From: Anaerolineae bacterium
GTDB lineage: Bacteria; Chloroflexota; Anaerolineae; Promineifilales; Promineifilaceae
Assembly (NCBI GenBank): GCA_030425205.1
Contig: JAUIAP010000041.1
Span: forward strand, 1-55,433
Reading direction: 5' to 3'
Length of the DNA stretch: 55,433 nucleotides
This document shows, in pieces, positions 45,568 to 53,827 of this stretch. The stretch's first letter is position 1; every line of letters begins with the position of its first letter. The notes below the pieces were generated by a model. That model saw nothing but the letters and a program-made list of their open reading frames with translations, was not told the DNA's origin and made no database searches. A program made the position numbers and the translations under genes.

Positions 45568-46315
45568 TTACCTCAGATAAACGCCCTCGCCAAAGCGCAA
45601 TCGCCAAGATGATCAGGCCGAGCGCGTAAAGCAGTGAGCCTGACCGCGTTGAGAAATGAACGAGGGAAAATAGAAGCAGTAGCGTAAAAAGTAGATAGCC
45701 TGTGCGCGGATTGGCCGAACGACCCGACCACATCAACCCACCGATAAGGACACTGAAAATTAGGATTGATCCCTTTAACGCTCTGCCATCAAACGTTGTT
45801 CCCTGTCGATAATGCCCAAGTCCTAAACCAGATGCGGGGCCGTAAACCATGCTGCCCATCTGTCCATAAGGGCCGGGCATATATGTCCAGCCGCCAGTTG
45901 TGGTCAGTCCAAAGCTGCTGGGGATTTCGTGCCACGTCAAGAAAAGAGCGCACAGACAGAGCAGTAGGGCGAGGGTGGGGAGGGGTTTCGGCCGAAAATT
46001 TCCCCGCCAGCGCAAAAACAATCTATACCCCAAAATTGCGGCCGCCAATAGCCACAGCGCAGGGGTCAATGTGCTGACAAATAGCATTTGGAGGGCGATG
46101 GCGATGGTAAAAATCGTCACGACCAACGCTATTTGTTCTGTGTCCTGCGGGTTGCGCGTTTCGTGCCAATAGAGTGCGCCCGCCCCCGCCAACATGAGCA
46201 GCGACCAAAAAAGATTGAGGCCAGCCGTGCGTGGTAATAGGCCATACAGAATGGCGAGAACGATCGTGATCGTTCCAGCTAGAATTAACTGCGTGTTGCG
46301 TGTTTGGCTATTCAT
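45557..46315 (-). CDS. Integral membrane protein, about seven helices
   Basis: 252 residues from ATG 46315 (MNSQTRNTQL). This start is chosen because earlier Met codons at 46327 and 46324 fall inside the -10-like box, and 46315 gives the same 7-nt distance seen at the other promoters. Hydrophobic segments span most of the length, with one Gly/Pro-rich loop (TTTGGWTYMPGPYGQMGSMVYGP). No recognised family. First gene of a unit with two lipoproteins. Confidence 0.68.
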   Translation of the reverse strand: MNSQTRNTQLILAGTITIVLAILYGLLPRTAGLNLFWSLLMLAGAGALYWHETRNPQDTEQIALVVTIFTIAIALQMLFVSTLTPALWLLAAAILGYRLFLRWRGNFRPKPLPTLALLLCLCALFLTWHEIPSSFGLTTTGGWTYMPGPYGQMGSMVYGPASGLGLGHYRQGTTFDGRALKGSILIFSVLIGGLMWSGRSANPRTGYLLFTLLLLFSLVHFSTRSGSLLYALGLIILAIALWRGRLSEVNDD

Positions 46316-46322
46316 CTCATCC

Positions 46323-46355
46323 ATCATACCGATGGGCGACTACAAAATTTCGTCA
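46323..46355 (-). promoter_or_regulatory. Shared propeller-regulon promoter, copy 4
   Basis: On the minus strand: TGACGAAATTTTGTA (46355-46341), 12 nt, TATGAT (46328-46323), 7 nt to ATG 46315. The motif has one A-T transposition relative to the others. Confidence 0.8.
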
Positions 46356-46484
46356 TTTCAAGAAAATTATCCGCAAATTATGCAGCTGAAAAAATCATTG
46401 AGACAAAAATTTATAATAGGCCGAATCTATAATTCCTGCATGAATAGATGAAGCTGTCTGCTCTCTGTCTAAAAAGGGGTGTGT

Positions 46485-47030
46485 TTAACAACGGTAAAAT
46501 GACTGTTCCATGCTTGAATCACCGCTCACAAGTGGCACGACTGCTTGCAAAGTTATTGCTCGCCCTGCGCACCAAGCAGGCTCCGTTTGGTCTAGCATCG
46601 CCTGTACGACAGCCAGTCGTAAACTCGAATTCCTTTTGGTCTAGCTGGGGTAATGGCTCGACGAGAGCGGCGACGAATGTCTGAATCGCGCCCAATATCT
46701 GTGCCTCCAGCGCAGCCGTTGCATCAAATGCGTTGACGGCGGCCAATCCGACCAGCGACGCAATACTGCCTGTTCGATCATGGGTTTCAAGATTGATCTC
46801 AGACTCTCTTTGAACAACGCTGCCGCCTGCGCAACAGCACCCTGACGCAGCAATAAATAGCCCAGCCGTCTGGTTGGAAGACGTAGAATAGCTGTCGCCA
46901 GCTGATTGTCCGCCTTAGCGATGAGAAGGAGCAGATCGTTATCTTCAACTTTAAGTAAGTCTTTCCCAGTTGTTAAGAGATGTTTGTAGATGTGGGTATT
47001 GGGATGCAGGGCATCCCAATACCCACACAT
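46485..47030 (-). pseudogene. Decayed TPR tail of a STAND/SARP-type regulator
   Basis: Three minus-strand frames together give the usual C terminus of NB-ARC/TPR regulators. RRLGYLLLRQGAVAQAAALFKESLR is in one frame, GLAAVNAFDATAALEAQILGAIQ ... LVEPLPQLDQ in a second, and EPAWCAGRAITLQAVVPLV ending at TAA 46485 in a third. At least two frameshifts separate them, and no N-terminal NTPase remains. The upstream limit is uncertain (about 46930-47030). It is related in type to the intact SARP protein at 9972-12860. Confidence 0.72.
46991..47027. terminator. Perfect 17-bp stem-loop after PQQ-like propeller 1
   Basis: Arms TGTGGGTATTGGGATGC (46991-47007) and the exact complement (47011-47027) around a 3-nt AGG loop. 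It lies 73 bp beyond the minus-strand stop at 47100. Very stable, but no T-run on either side, so it may be a terminator that works without one, or a mobile palindrome. Confidence 0.6.
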
Positions 47031-47099
47031 AAATTTAGCAACGCTTCTTGTAAACTTTCCCCATTCATTACCGTCCCAACCCTATACACCCATCACGAC

Positions 47100-48272
47100 T
47101 CAGTTGCCCATACGCCAAAAGTTCCAGCGTGTGTTTTCGGTCATGAGGAAGATGTAAAATTCGGCCGAAATCACCCCCGCTTGCGGCGCACCCGCATCTA
47201 CTTCCCACAAAATCCGTCCATCTTCCGCTGCATAGAAAGTCAGCGTCGGGTCGTCCTGATTGTGGAGACGGATCACGCCATCTTCAACTACTTGGATCGT
47301 CTCATTCGTAAATATATCTCCGACCTGCTGTTCCCATTGAAGTTGACGGTCGGGGTAGCTGAACGCCTGTAGCTGATCCGTATCGAGACCATCTATCGCC
47401 TCTTGTATGTAAAGGCGCGGACTGCCTGCGCGTGTGGCCGTGCGAAACAGGGCGCGGAATCGCCGCTGTTCACCCGCTTCCATCTGCCACAGTTCTGTCC
47501 CGCTGGCTGGGTCAAATGCACGAACACGACTCGGTTCAGTCACGATGAGCGCGTCGCCGCCGCCGTTTAACCCCAAAATCAAACCTGTCTCCTGCGTCCA
47601 CAGCCGCTCTCCCGTTGCCGTGCGAAATGTTTCAACGCGCTCCTCTGTCGCAACCCAAATAGACGTTTCTGTGGCAAGCAGGGGTGTGTTTGCGTCAATC
47701 GAAATCCATGCGGTTAGGTCAACTTCCCAACGCGGCTGGCCACTCTCCAAGTCAACGGCAACCAGTTGCGTTTGACCCGTAGTCGCTTCATTGAAATAGA
47801 TAAAGACCTCTTCTGTTGAGTCGATCTCGCTGCTTTTTGGGAGCGGCCGAATGTTCCATTCGCGTTCGACTTCCCATGCAACCGCTCCTGTACGACGGTC
47901 GATGGCGATCAGGGAATCGGCCGAATCAGCACGCACCAGCGAGACATAAACGTGTCGCCAATCTGTATACAATACCTGATGAATCGATTGATTAACGCTG
48001 TACCCTTCCGTCGGTTGCCATGACCATTGCAACCCTTCGATCAGGTCGTAAGCGTAGAGGGTCAAACGTTCATCGCCTCCCAGCAGATAGACGTTGCTGC
48101 CGATGGCGGCTCCACCGCCGTAGTGAACGTTGGGTATTTCGGCCGAAAACAGCACGTCCCCATCGCGTGTGTCAAAACCGATGAGCTGTGTTTCTGTGCG
48201 CGTCAGCCAAAAGGCAACAGCCGCACTGATGATAACAAGGATAAGGAGTACAGAAAGGATACGTTTATTCAT
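47100..48272 (-). CDS. Membrane-anchored PQQ-like beta-propeller protein (paralogue 1)
   Basis: 390 residues: one N-terminal membrane helix (5-22), then PQQ-like blades (LIAIDRRTGAVAWEVER, VAVDLESGQPRWEVDL, TFRTATGERLWTQE, AFDPASGTELWQM, FYAAEDGRILWEVD). Strongly similar in order and sequence to the protein at 34869-36047, including the post-helix TRTETQLIGFDTRDGDVLFSAE. No catalytic residues of quinoprotein dehydrogenases are evident. Stands alone. ATG 48272 lies 6 nt from TATAAT, so a leaderless transcript is predicted. Confidence 0.85.
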   Translation of the reverse strand: MNKRILSVLLILVIISAAVAFWLTRTETQLIGFDTRDGDVLFSAEIPNVHYGGGAAIGSNVYLLGGDERLTLYAYDLIEGLQWSWQPTEGYSVNQSIHQVLYTDWRHVYVSLVRADSADSLIAIDRRTGAVAWEVEREWNIRPLPKSSEIDSTEEVFIYFNEATTGQTQLVAVDLESGQPRWEVDLTAWISIDANTPLLATETSIWVATEERVETFRTATGERLWTQETGLILGLNGGGDALIVTEPSRVRAFDPASGTELWQMEAGEQRRFRALFRTATRAGSPRLYIQEAIDGLDTDQLQAFSYPDRQLQWEQQVGDIFTNETIQVVEDGVIRLHNQDDPTLTFYAAEDGRILWEVDAGAPQAGVISAEFYIFLMTENTRWNFWRMGN

Positions 48273-48278
48273 GCGGGG

Positions 48279-48311
48279 ATTATAGATTCGGCTGAATACA
48301 AATTTTTGTCA
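48279..48311 (-). promoter_or_regulatory. Shared propeller-regulon promoter, copy 5
   Basis: On the minus strand: TGACAAAAATTTGTA (48311-48297), 12 nt, TATAAT (48284-48279), 6 nt to ATG 48272. Identical in motif and -10 box to copy 1. Confidence 0.85.
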
Positions 48312-48681
48312 CCATCAGCGACCTATTCGATTCGCTCAGCGTGCCTAGCACTTACATCAACCATATCTCAACCACATTGACCACTTGCCACGTTCCCCGA
48401 CGCTTTTCACGCAACAGCAGATTCCCAGAGCCACAAGTCGCGCCACAAATATGAATGAGGTTGAACAACAGGCGCATGGCTACGATTTTTCGTCATCCAG
48501 TTCATGTAAACTACGTTTCAGCAAAACATTTTTGCAATTGCCGCGTCACAATGACTCTTTAGAGCTTGATCTATCAGCGTGACGCATGTTGCGGGATTTG
48601 TAAAACAGTATGAAAGACCTCTGGCTATCCCTACGAAATTGCGGTTTGGTTTGGTGAGCGTGCGGAGGAAACGATCGTAAT
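48312..48681. other. Intergenic region, 370 bp
   Basis: No supported gene. A minus-strand open stretch (48518-48733) has no family resemblance and overlaps the start of the next gene. No TCGGCCGA and no strong hairpin. Confidence 0.4.
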
Positions 48682-49203
48682 ATGAAAAAGCATCTCCCCA
48701 AATCGACAAGACGAGGCTGGCATCTGATTGCACTGCCCTTACCTCTGATTATTATTTTTATCAGTGTGAACTACTTTTTCTTTCACATTACCCTCTCGCT
48801 GCTTGCGCTCCGGTATGAAAGGCAAATTCTAACGCTGCTGGCAACCTTTATTCAGGGTCATGCGGTCGTTGGGTTTGTACTCGGCGTTGCGCTCGCTGCC
48901 CCTCCTTTGTTTTTGTTGCGTTGGTGGATACCGCGACTGCTTGGGAGCGTCGATCACAACACAAATGCTCAAATCGGCGCAACACTGCTGGCAATTGGTC
49001 TAACCTATCTGTTTGGGTTGCCCGCGTTCGTTCTCATCGGTCAGTTCAACGTGCGCTTTGCTGACTCGCCACCGCTCGATGATTTTGCAGCATGGCGGGT
49101 CGCGGGGAGTGACATTGGCGTAATCGTCGGCTTACTTGCAATTGGTCTACCGCTGTTTTGGCGCGGCACGACACGCCGCACCTCATCACGCAGAAACAAT
49201 TGA
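48682..49203 (+). CDS. Hypothetical membrane protein
   Basis: 173 residues with a basic N terminus (MKKHLPKSTRRGW) and about four membrane helices (15-35, 62-82, 101-122, 147-165). No family recognised. Weak ribosome site. It converges with the AraC gene, with 1 bp between stops. Confidence 0.6.
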   Translation: MKKHLPKSTRRGWHLIALPLPLIIIFISVNYFFFHITLSLLALRYERQILTLLATFIQGHAVVGFVLGVALAAPPLFLLRWWIPRLLGSVDHNTNAQIGATLLAIGLTYLFGLPAFVLIGQFNVRFADSPPLDDFAAWRVAGSDIGVIVGLLAIGLPLFWRGTTRRTSSRRNN

Positions 49204-49204
49204 A

Positions 49205-50014
49205 CTACGCACCACTGCGTTTCATGTAAGCATAGGGCGTCATGCCAACAACCGCATTGAACTCTCGAATGAAATGAGATTGGTCAAAGTAACCGAGATC
49301 CGTCCCGATTCTGGTTGTTGTTTGTCCGTCCAGCTGTTTGAGTGCCAGCCGCGCACGGTCAACCCGCAAGAGACATGCGTACTGTTTGGGTGACATACCC
49401 ACTTGGCTTTGGTAGAGGCGTTCGAGTTGTCGTTGACTAACTGCCAATTGTTGGGCGAGGGTTGCAATCGGCCGATTCCATCCCCCTGTTTTCAAAAGTG
49501 AGATCGAGGCAGGGATCAGGGGGCTGCGGGTGTAGTTTAGGGAGATTCGGCCGATAAGCCACTCCTCTAGCAGCGTGATCCGCGCCGCCAGTGATTGCGC
49601 CGCATGAAGCTGTGCGTGTAGCTGCAATAAACGAGCGCGATCCAGTGCGTCAAGGAGTCCCAACTCATTGCGTAACTCGCTCAGCGGCATACCTAAAATC
49701 GGAAACGCACCCCCCTCACGAAAGCGAATCCCCAGCAGATCGACCTGACCTGAAAAGCCCGCTTTGCGCGAAATTGTGTTGGCTCCATCTAAAAAGATCG
49801 GATCGCTGACGGTCATGTGATCTAATTGCAACGCATCCCCAAAATTGAAGACGATCCCATACCCGCCTGTCGGGTGCATAAACGCCTCATGTCCCTCACT
49901 CAGGGCGGTTACACGTCGCAAAGACCAATAGGAGCGAATAGATGGTTTCAGCAGGCGGCGCGGTGTGACGAATTGAAAACCGAGATAGGTCAAGCTGGTC
50001 TCAGGTGATTGCAT
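49205..50014 (-). CDS. AraC family regulator
   Basis: About 269 residues from ATG 50014 (MQSPETSLTYLGF). The N-terminal sensor (to about 150) is of the DUF6597 type (SIRSYWSLRRVTALSEGHEAFMHPTGGYGIVFNFGD). The C-terminal AraC double helix-turn-helix (about 165-265) has ATLAQQLAVSQRQLERLYQSQVGMSPKQY and GTDLGYFDQSHFIREFN. Divergent from the EamA exporter gene, which it may control. Confidence 0.83.
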   Translation of the reverse strand: MQSPETSLTYLGFQFVTPRRLLKPSIRSYWSLRRVTALSEGHEAFMHPTGGYGIVFNFGDALQLDHMTVSDPIFLDGANTISRKAGFSGQVDLLGIRFREGGAFPILGMPLSELRNELGLLDALDRARLLQLHAQLHAAQSLAARITLLEEWLIGRISLNYTRSPLIPASISLLKTGGWNRPIATLAQQLAVSQRQLERLYQSQVGMSPKQYACLLRVDRARLALKQLDGQTTTRIGTDLGYFDQSHFIREFNAVVGMTPYAYMKRSGA

Positions 50015-50189
50015 GTTGGGGTCTCCCAAACAGGTCGAAAAAATACAATTTTTCGCACCATCTTCCCATTATTATAGCAATACAAACGATCACATGAAGC
50101 TAACAATTCAGCCTATGGCGGAAGCGGGTGGTTAGTTGAGGACACCCTCTTTTAATGCACCAACTTGCCCCATTGTAAATGGAAATACG

Positions 50190-51116
50190 ATGAAACCAAT
50201 TCACTATGCAGCCTTACTGTTATTAGGAACCGTCTGGGGAGCCTCCTTCCTATTTATCGCGGTCGCCGTTCCCGACTTCGGCCCCTTCTCGCTGATGTTC
50301 TTGCGTGTTTTTGTGGCAGGGACGATTTTGTTAATCGTGGCATACCTGACGCAACGACAAAAAGGTGTGCGCGAAACGCTGCGTCTGCGCGACAATTGGC
50401 CGCAATATCTGATCGTCGGATTGCTCAATTGCGCGCTACCATTCACGCTGATCGCTTACGCAGAATTAAAAGTAACCGCCTCACTCGCTGCCATTCTGAT
50501 CTCAACGATGCCCCTATTTACGGCGATTATCGCCGCTCTGTGGACAGGCGAACCGTTAACCAGTCGCAAGTTATGGGGCGTTCTGCTCGGCATTGTTGGG
50601 GTTACCGTGCTGGTAGGTGGCGCACCACTGACTCTCACTGTCACCACATGGGTTGCAATCGGCGCGTTGCTGTTGGCGGCCTGTTCCTATAGTGCGGCGA
50701 CTGTCTATGCCTCAAAAAATCTCAAGGGATTGCCACCCGTCTATGCTTCAACGGTGCAGTTGTTAGGGGCAGCCGTGCTACTTGCCGCACCCGCATTGTG
50801 GACGGCTCCCGCGACACGCCCATCAGCGGTTGCCACGTTGAACTTGCTGGCACTCATTCTCGTCTCGACCACATTTGCCTACATGCTGTACTTCTACTTG
50901 CTCAAGGGAGTCGGACCCACCCGTACTGCCAGCGTGACTTTCCTAATTCCTGCCTTCGGCACAGGGTGGGCAATCATTTTTCTAAACGAACCTGTCAGCG
51001 GCAGCATGATGGCAGGGATGCTGATTATCCTCGCCAGCGTGCGCTTGGTGACGGGTGTTCGCCGTGACAAACACCCGCAATTCAACGATGACCCCACATT
51101 AACGACATCCCGTTAA
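50190..51116 (+). CDS. EamA/DMT-family transporter
   Basis: About 308 residues from ATG 50190, the Met directly before the first helix. Ten membrane helices in two EamA repeats are visible; the first opens LLLGTVWGASFLFIAVAV. GMLIILASVRLVTG is in the last helix. Exports small metabolites, amino acids or drugs. Divergent from the AraC gene. Confidence 0.87.
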   Translation: MKPIHYAALLLLGTVWGASFLFIAVAVPDFGPFSLMFLRVFVAGTILLIVAYLTQRQKGVRETLRLRDNWPQYLIVGLLNCALPFTLIAYAELKVTASLAAILISTMPLFTAIIAALWTGEPLTSRKLWGVLLGIVGVTVLVGGAPLTLTVTTWVAIGALLLAACSYSAATVYASKNLKGLPPVYASTVQLLGAAVLLAAPALWTAPATRPSAVATLNLLALILVSTTFAYMLYFYLLKGVGPTRTASVTFLIPAFGTGWAIIFLNEPVSGSMMAGMLIILASVRLVTGVRRDKHPQFNDDPTLTTSR

Positions 51117-51253
51117 GTTCTCAGTGACAAACATTTTGCTGGGTTGAACGAATTCGCTACAATCCAGTAGAACAATTGAGCTTGTGCCGATTGTTCTATC
51201 AATCACTTTTATGTTCAGAATAATACAGAAAATGCAAGTGATAGAGGCAAAAT

Positions 51254-51685
51254 ATGCACACAACAAACTACTTCAACACGTTGATCGAACCAGCCGAAGA
51301 TTGTCCCGTTACCACCAGTGAAGTGCCACCCCTCAAAGGCAATAAAAAGTCCGTTGCCAATTTGCAGTATGAGATGCTGCATGATCAGCCCTATACGTTC
51401 ACGTCAGATGACGTGCTATTTTCAGTCTTCGCAACCCGCAAAGGGGTTGCCGATGAAGAGCTAGAGGCACAGCGACAGATCTATTTTTCAAAAGGTCAGC
51501 CTTGCTTTCGTGCGTCTCCATTGACAAAGCGTTATGGGTGGGGCGTTCACAGTAACGCAGAGGGAAAAATTGCGTTGTTTGCAGTGGATTCGGCCGATTC
51601 GACGGGTGGCTCGCCACAATATCGCGCTCTCCAAGCCGACGATTCCATCACCAAGAAAAAAGCGATGCGCTCCAAACGCGCCTGA
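51254..51685 (+). CDS. DUF6157 family protein
   Basis: 143 residues matching DUF6157: MHTTNYFNTLIEPAEDCPV, then TVAxLQYEMLHDQPYTFTSDDVLFxVFATRKG-like and SPLTKRYGWGVHSNAEGKIALFAVDS segments. The function is unknown. Heads a plus-strand series with a VOC and a DoxX-like gene, possibly cotranscribed. The TCGGCCGA octamer occurs once, in the C-terminal part. Confidence 0.82.
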   Translation: MHTTNYFNTLIEPAEDCPVTTSEVPPLKGNKKSVANLQYEMLHDQPYTFTSDDVLFSVFATRKGVADEELEAQRQIYFSKGQPCFRASPLTKRYGWGVHSNAEGKIALFAVDSADSTGGSPQYRALQADDSITKKKAMRSKRA

Positions 51686-51697
51686 TAGGAAATTCAG

Positions 51698-52087
51698 ATG
51701 TCAACAACTTATAAACCAAACAACTACAACAGCCTTTCACCCTATTTAATCGTTGATGGCGCACAAGCGACGATAGATTTTCTCAAACAAGCGTTTGACG
51801 CGGTTGAACAACGCATCTATCCCAATGATGACGGCACGATAATGCACGCAGAAGTGCAGATCGACGACACGATTGTGATGTTGACGGACAGTGCCGAGGG
51901 GTGGCCTGCTATCCCTGCGATGGTACATATCTATGTACGCGATGTCGATGAAACGTATCGATGTGCGCTCGCAGCAGGAGCGACATCAGTTCAGGAGCCT
52001 GTCCAAAAAGAAGACGAAGACAAACGGGGTGGCGTCAAAGATGCGGGTGGCACGACGTGGTGGATTGCGACCCAAGTAGGTCAATAA
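51698..52087 (+). CDS. VOC-superfamily protein (PhnB/YdhR-like)
   Basis: 129 residues, one VOC module of the PhnB type: SLSPYLIVDGAQATIDFLKQAFDA, IMHAEVQIDDTIVMLTDSAEG, and HIYVRDVDETYRCALAAGATSVQEP. Metal or ligand is unknown. 12 bp after the DUF6157 gene. Confidence 0.85.
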   Translation: MSTTYKPNNYNSLSPYLIVDGAQATIDFLKQAFDAVEQRIYPNDDGTIMHAEVQIDDTIVMLTDSAEGWPAIPAMVHIYVRDVDETYRCALAAGATSVQEPVQKEDEDKRGGVKDAGGTTWWIATQVGQ

Positions 52088-52142
52088 ATTCAAAATCCTC
52101 AAAATAAAACACGCAATTCAGATCATCTCTAAAGGATTTGAC

Positions 52143-52511
52143 ATGACAGCACTTTGGATTGTTTCAGGATTGTTGGCACTGCTTTTTTTGCTGTCTGGTG
52201 GCCTCAAAGCGACCCAACCTAAAGAAAAAGTAAAAGCATTCACAGGTGGTTGGGTTGATGATTTTTCAGACAAGCAGGTAAAAGGTATTGGCATTTTGGA
52301 ATTATTAGGTGCAATAGGATTGCTTTCGCCATTGGTCAGCAGCAGATTGGACTGGTTGGCGGGTTTCGCAGCAATTGGGTTAGCCATGACGATGATCGGT
52401 GCAGCCTATACCCACTATCGACGGGGCGAAATGTTAAATATCGTTGGTAACGCCGTTTGGATGTTGTTAGCGATATTCATTGTCTACAATCGCTTCTTTG
52501 CTCTTGGGTGA
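52143..52511 (+). CDS. DoxX-like membrane protein
   Basis: 122 residues with four helices and the DoxX-like opening LWIVSGLLALLFLLSGGLKATQPKEK plus GILELLGAIGLLSPLV. Family members are linked to respiratory or oxidative-stress complexes, but most are uncharacterised. Ribosome site AAAGGA before ATG. Last of the DUF6157-VOC-DoxX series. Confidence 0.83.
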   Translation: MTALWIVSGLLALLFLLSGGLKATQPKEKVKAFTGGWVDDFSDKQVKGIGILELLGAIGLLSPLVSSRLDWLAGFAAIGLAMTMIGAAYTHYRRGEMLNIVGNAVWMLLAIFIVYNRFFALG

Positions 52512-52562
52512 GCAGTAAAAGAGATCGAATGACAGAGGTAAGGCAGGTTTTCTGATAACAAA

Positions 52563-52970
52563 TCAGACGCGACTTGATATTTGCTGCACCGCCCAACTAT
52601 TCCCATCAGGATCATCAAAAAAGATAAAGCCGATATTATCCAGTGCCTCCCCTACAAAATTATCTAATTGTTCACCCATTCGCACAATCTCGCTCACTGC
52701 CACCCCACTTTGTACCAACTGTTCCCTTGCCACCTGAATATCTTTGACAACAAGCTGCAATCCCTTGAGCGAACCTGGTGGCATAGAGGCAATGCCCCGA
52801 CCAATGACGATTGAACAACCCGATCCCGGTGGCGTTAACTGCACAACGCGCATCTGCTCATTGACCTCTGTATCGTGGTCTACGATGAAGCCAAGCTGAT
52901 TGGCATAAAAATTCTTTGCCTGATCTATATCTGATACAGGAACGACGATCACTTCAAGTGTCCAGTTCAT
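52563..52970 (-). CDS. VOC-superfamily protein (glyoxalase-like)
   Basis: 135 residues: VIVVPVSDIDQAKNFYANQLGF, MRVVQLTPPGSGCSIVIGRG, QLVVKDIQVAREQLVQSGVAV and FIFFDDPDGNSWAVQQ, the two-repeat VOC pattern with a C-terminal metal-site-like Gly-Asn-Ser-Trp. AGGGAG precedes the ATG. Confidence 0.85.
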   Translation of the reverse strand: MNWTLEVIVVPVSDIDQAKNFYANQLGFIVDHDTEVNEQMRVVQLTPPGSGCSIVIGRGIASMPPGSLKGLQLVVKDIQVAREQLVQSGVAVSEIVRMGEQLDNFVGEALDNIGFIFFDDPDGNSWAVQQISSRV

Positions 52971-53050
52971 ATCTCCCTCACAATAATTGGTTGAGCGGTT
53001 TACCCACTGCTTCTGCGTCTAATTTTTCCGCTGTCAACATGGAGTCTACT

Positions 53051-53394
53051 TCATTTGCCTGCGTTTCGTCCTGCATACCAGTCCAGCACCCGCAAGGCAC
53101 GCAGCGTATTCCAGCGACTCGGCCGCCCATCTCCATCCTCAAGCGCAAAGGGGACTGTGCCGCGATGCGTGTTTTCCAGCAGCCATCTGCCGTCAGCCTG
53201 TTGCTTGGCGCGGAGCAGCGCAATCGCCTCATCAATCCAATCCGTGGGGCTGGCAGTTCTCCCACTGCGCGAAAGTATTCCAAACCCCGCAGGACATCGT
53301 ATTGCCAGCGGATAGCGGGGACAGAATCTAGTAGCCATTTGATGACTGAATCCGTCGCGTTTGGGCGTTTCCAGGTGTTGGTCGCTGTGGTCAT
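53051..53394 (-). pseudogene. Squalene-cyclase-like gene, internal deletion and frameshift
   Basis: The 5' part reads TTATNTWKRPNATDSVIKWLLDSVPAIRWQ, the usual N terminus of prenyltransferase/squalene-oxidase-repeat proteins. It passes directly into YDVLRGLEYFRAVGE, which belongs about 200 residues later in full-length relatives. A frameshift then moves the match to a second frame (WIDEAIALLRAKQQADGRWLLENTHRG ... GRPSRWNTLRALRVLDWYAGRN). Only about 115 residues of about 320 remain. The joined region IRWQ/YDV looks like a deletion between similar WQ/WHYD sites. The gene is dead. Confidence 0.72.
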
Positions 53395-53825
53395 CTATTT
53401 GTTCCCTTCATTTGGTTGATTGAGATTTCTTGAAGCGGATTACCCCCGTCAATAAAAAGACGACCCCCTTTAACAAGCGCGTGTGAGAGACGTTGGTGGG
53501 CAAGATGTTCCAATTCAGGATGTCGCCCGTCAAGTGCACCAACCCGCACTGCAAATGCAAGATCGTAGAGTTGTTCCCCTGCTTCAAGCGTGAATGCCTC
53601 GACTGCCACTTGACGAAAGCGCAAATGACCAGAGGCAATTTCAGCCTGAGACCGTGCATGAGCCAGCGCAATTGATCTAGCCGAGCGATCAATCCCTAAA
53701 ACATGACCATGGCCAATTTGTCGTGCAATTGCACGCGCCGCAGCACCCGTCCCGCAACCGATCTCTAGCACACGCATTCCCGGTCTCAGTGGGAGTGCCG
53801 CGACAATTGCGGCCAGTCTTGGAGA
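53391..53825 (-). pseudogene. SAM-dependent methyltransferase, N-terminally truncated
   Basis: Contains the class I motif I, VLEIGCGTGAAARAIARQIG, then HVLGIDRSARSIALAHARS and YDLAFAVRVGALDGRHPELEHLA; the C terminus KGGRLFIDGGNPLQEI fits the family. The frame can be followed upstream only to SPRLAAIVAALPLRPGM at 53825, where the YdeI-like gene takes over in another frame. About 40 N-terminal residues are lost. An internal ATG at 53777 might still give a product. Confidence 0.7.
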
Positions 53826-53827
53826 GT

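Noticed and set aside
46476..46500. GGGGTGTGTTT resembling the ISKra4 inverted repeat
   Set aside because: It overlaps the TAA and last codons of the decayed TPR gene, and no second end or transposase lies nearby. The 11-bp match is probably chance.
48518..48733. Minus-strand open frame of 71 codons, possible transposase remnant
   Set aside because: No motif could be recognised, and it overlaps the start of the plus-strand membrane protein.
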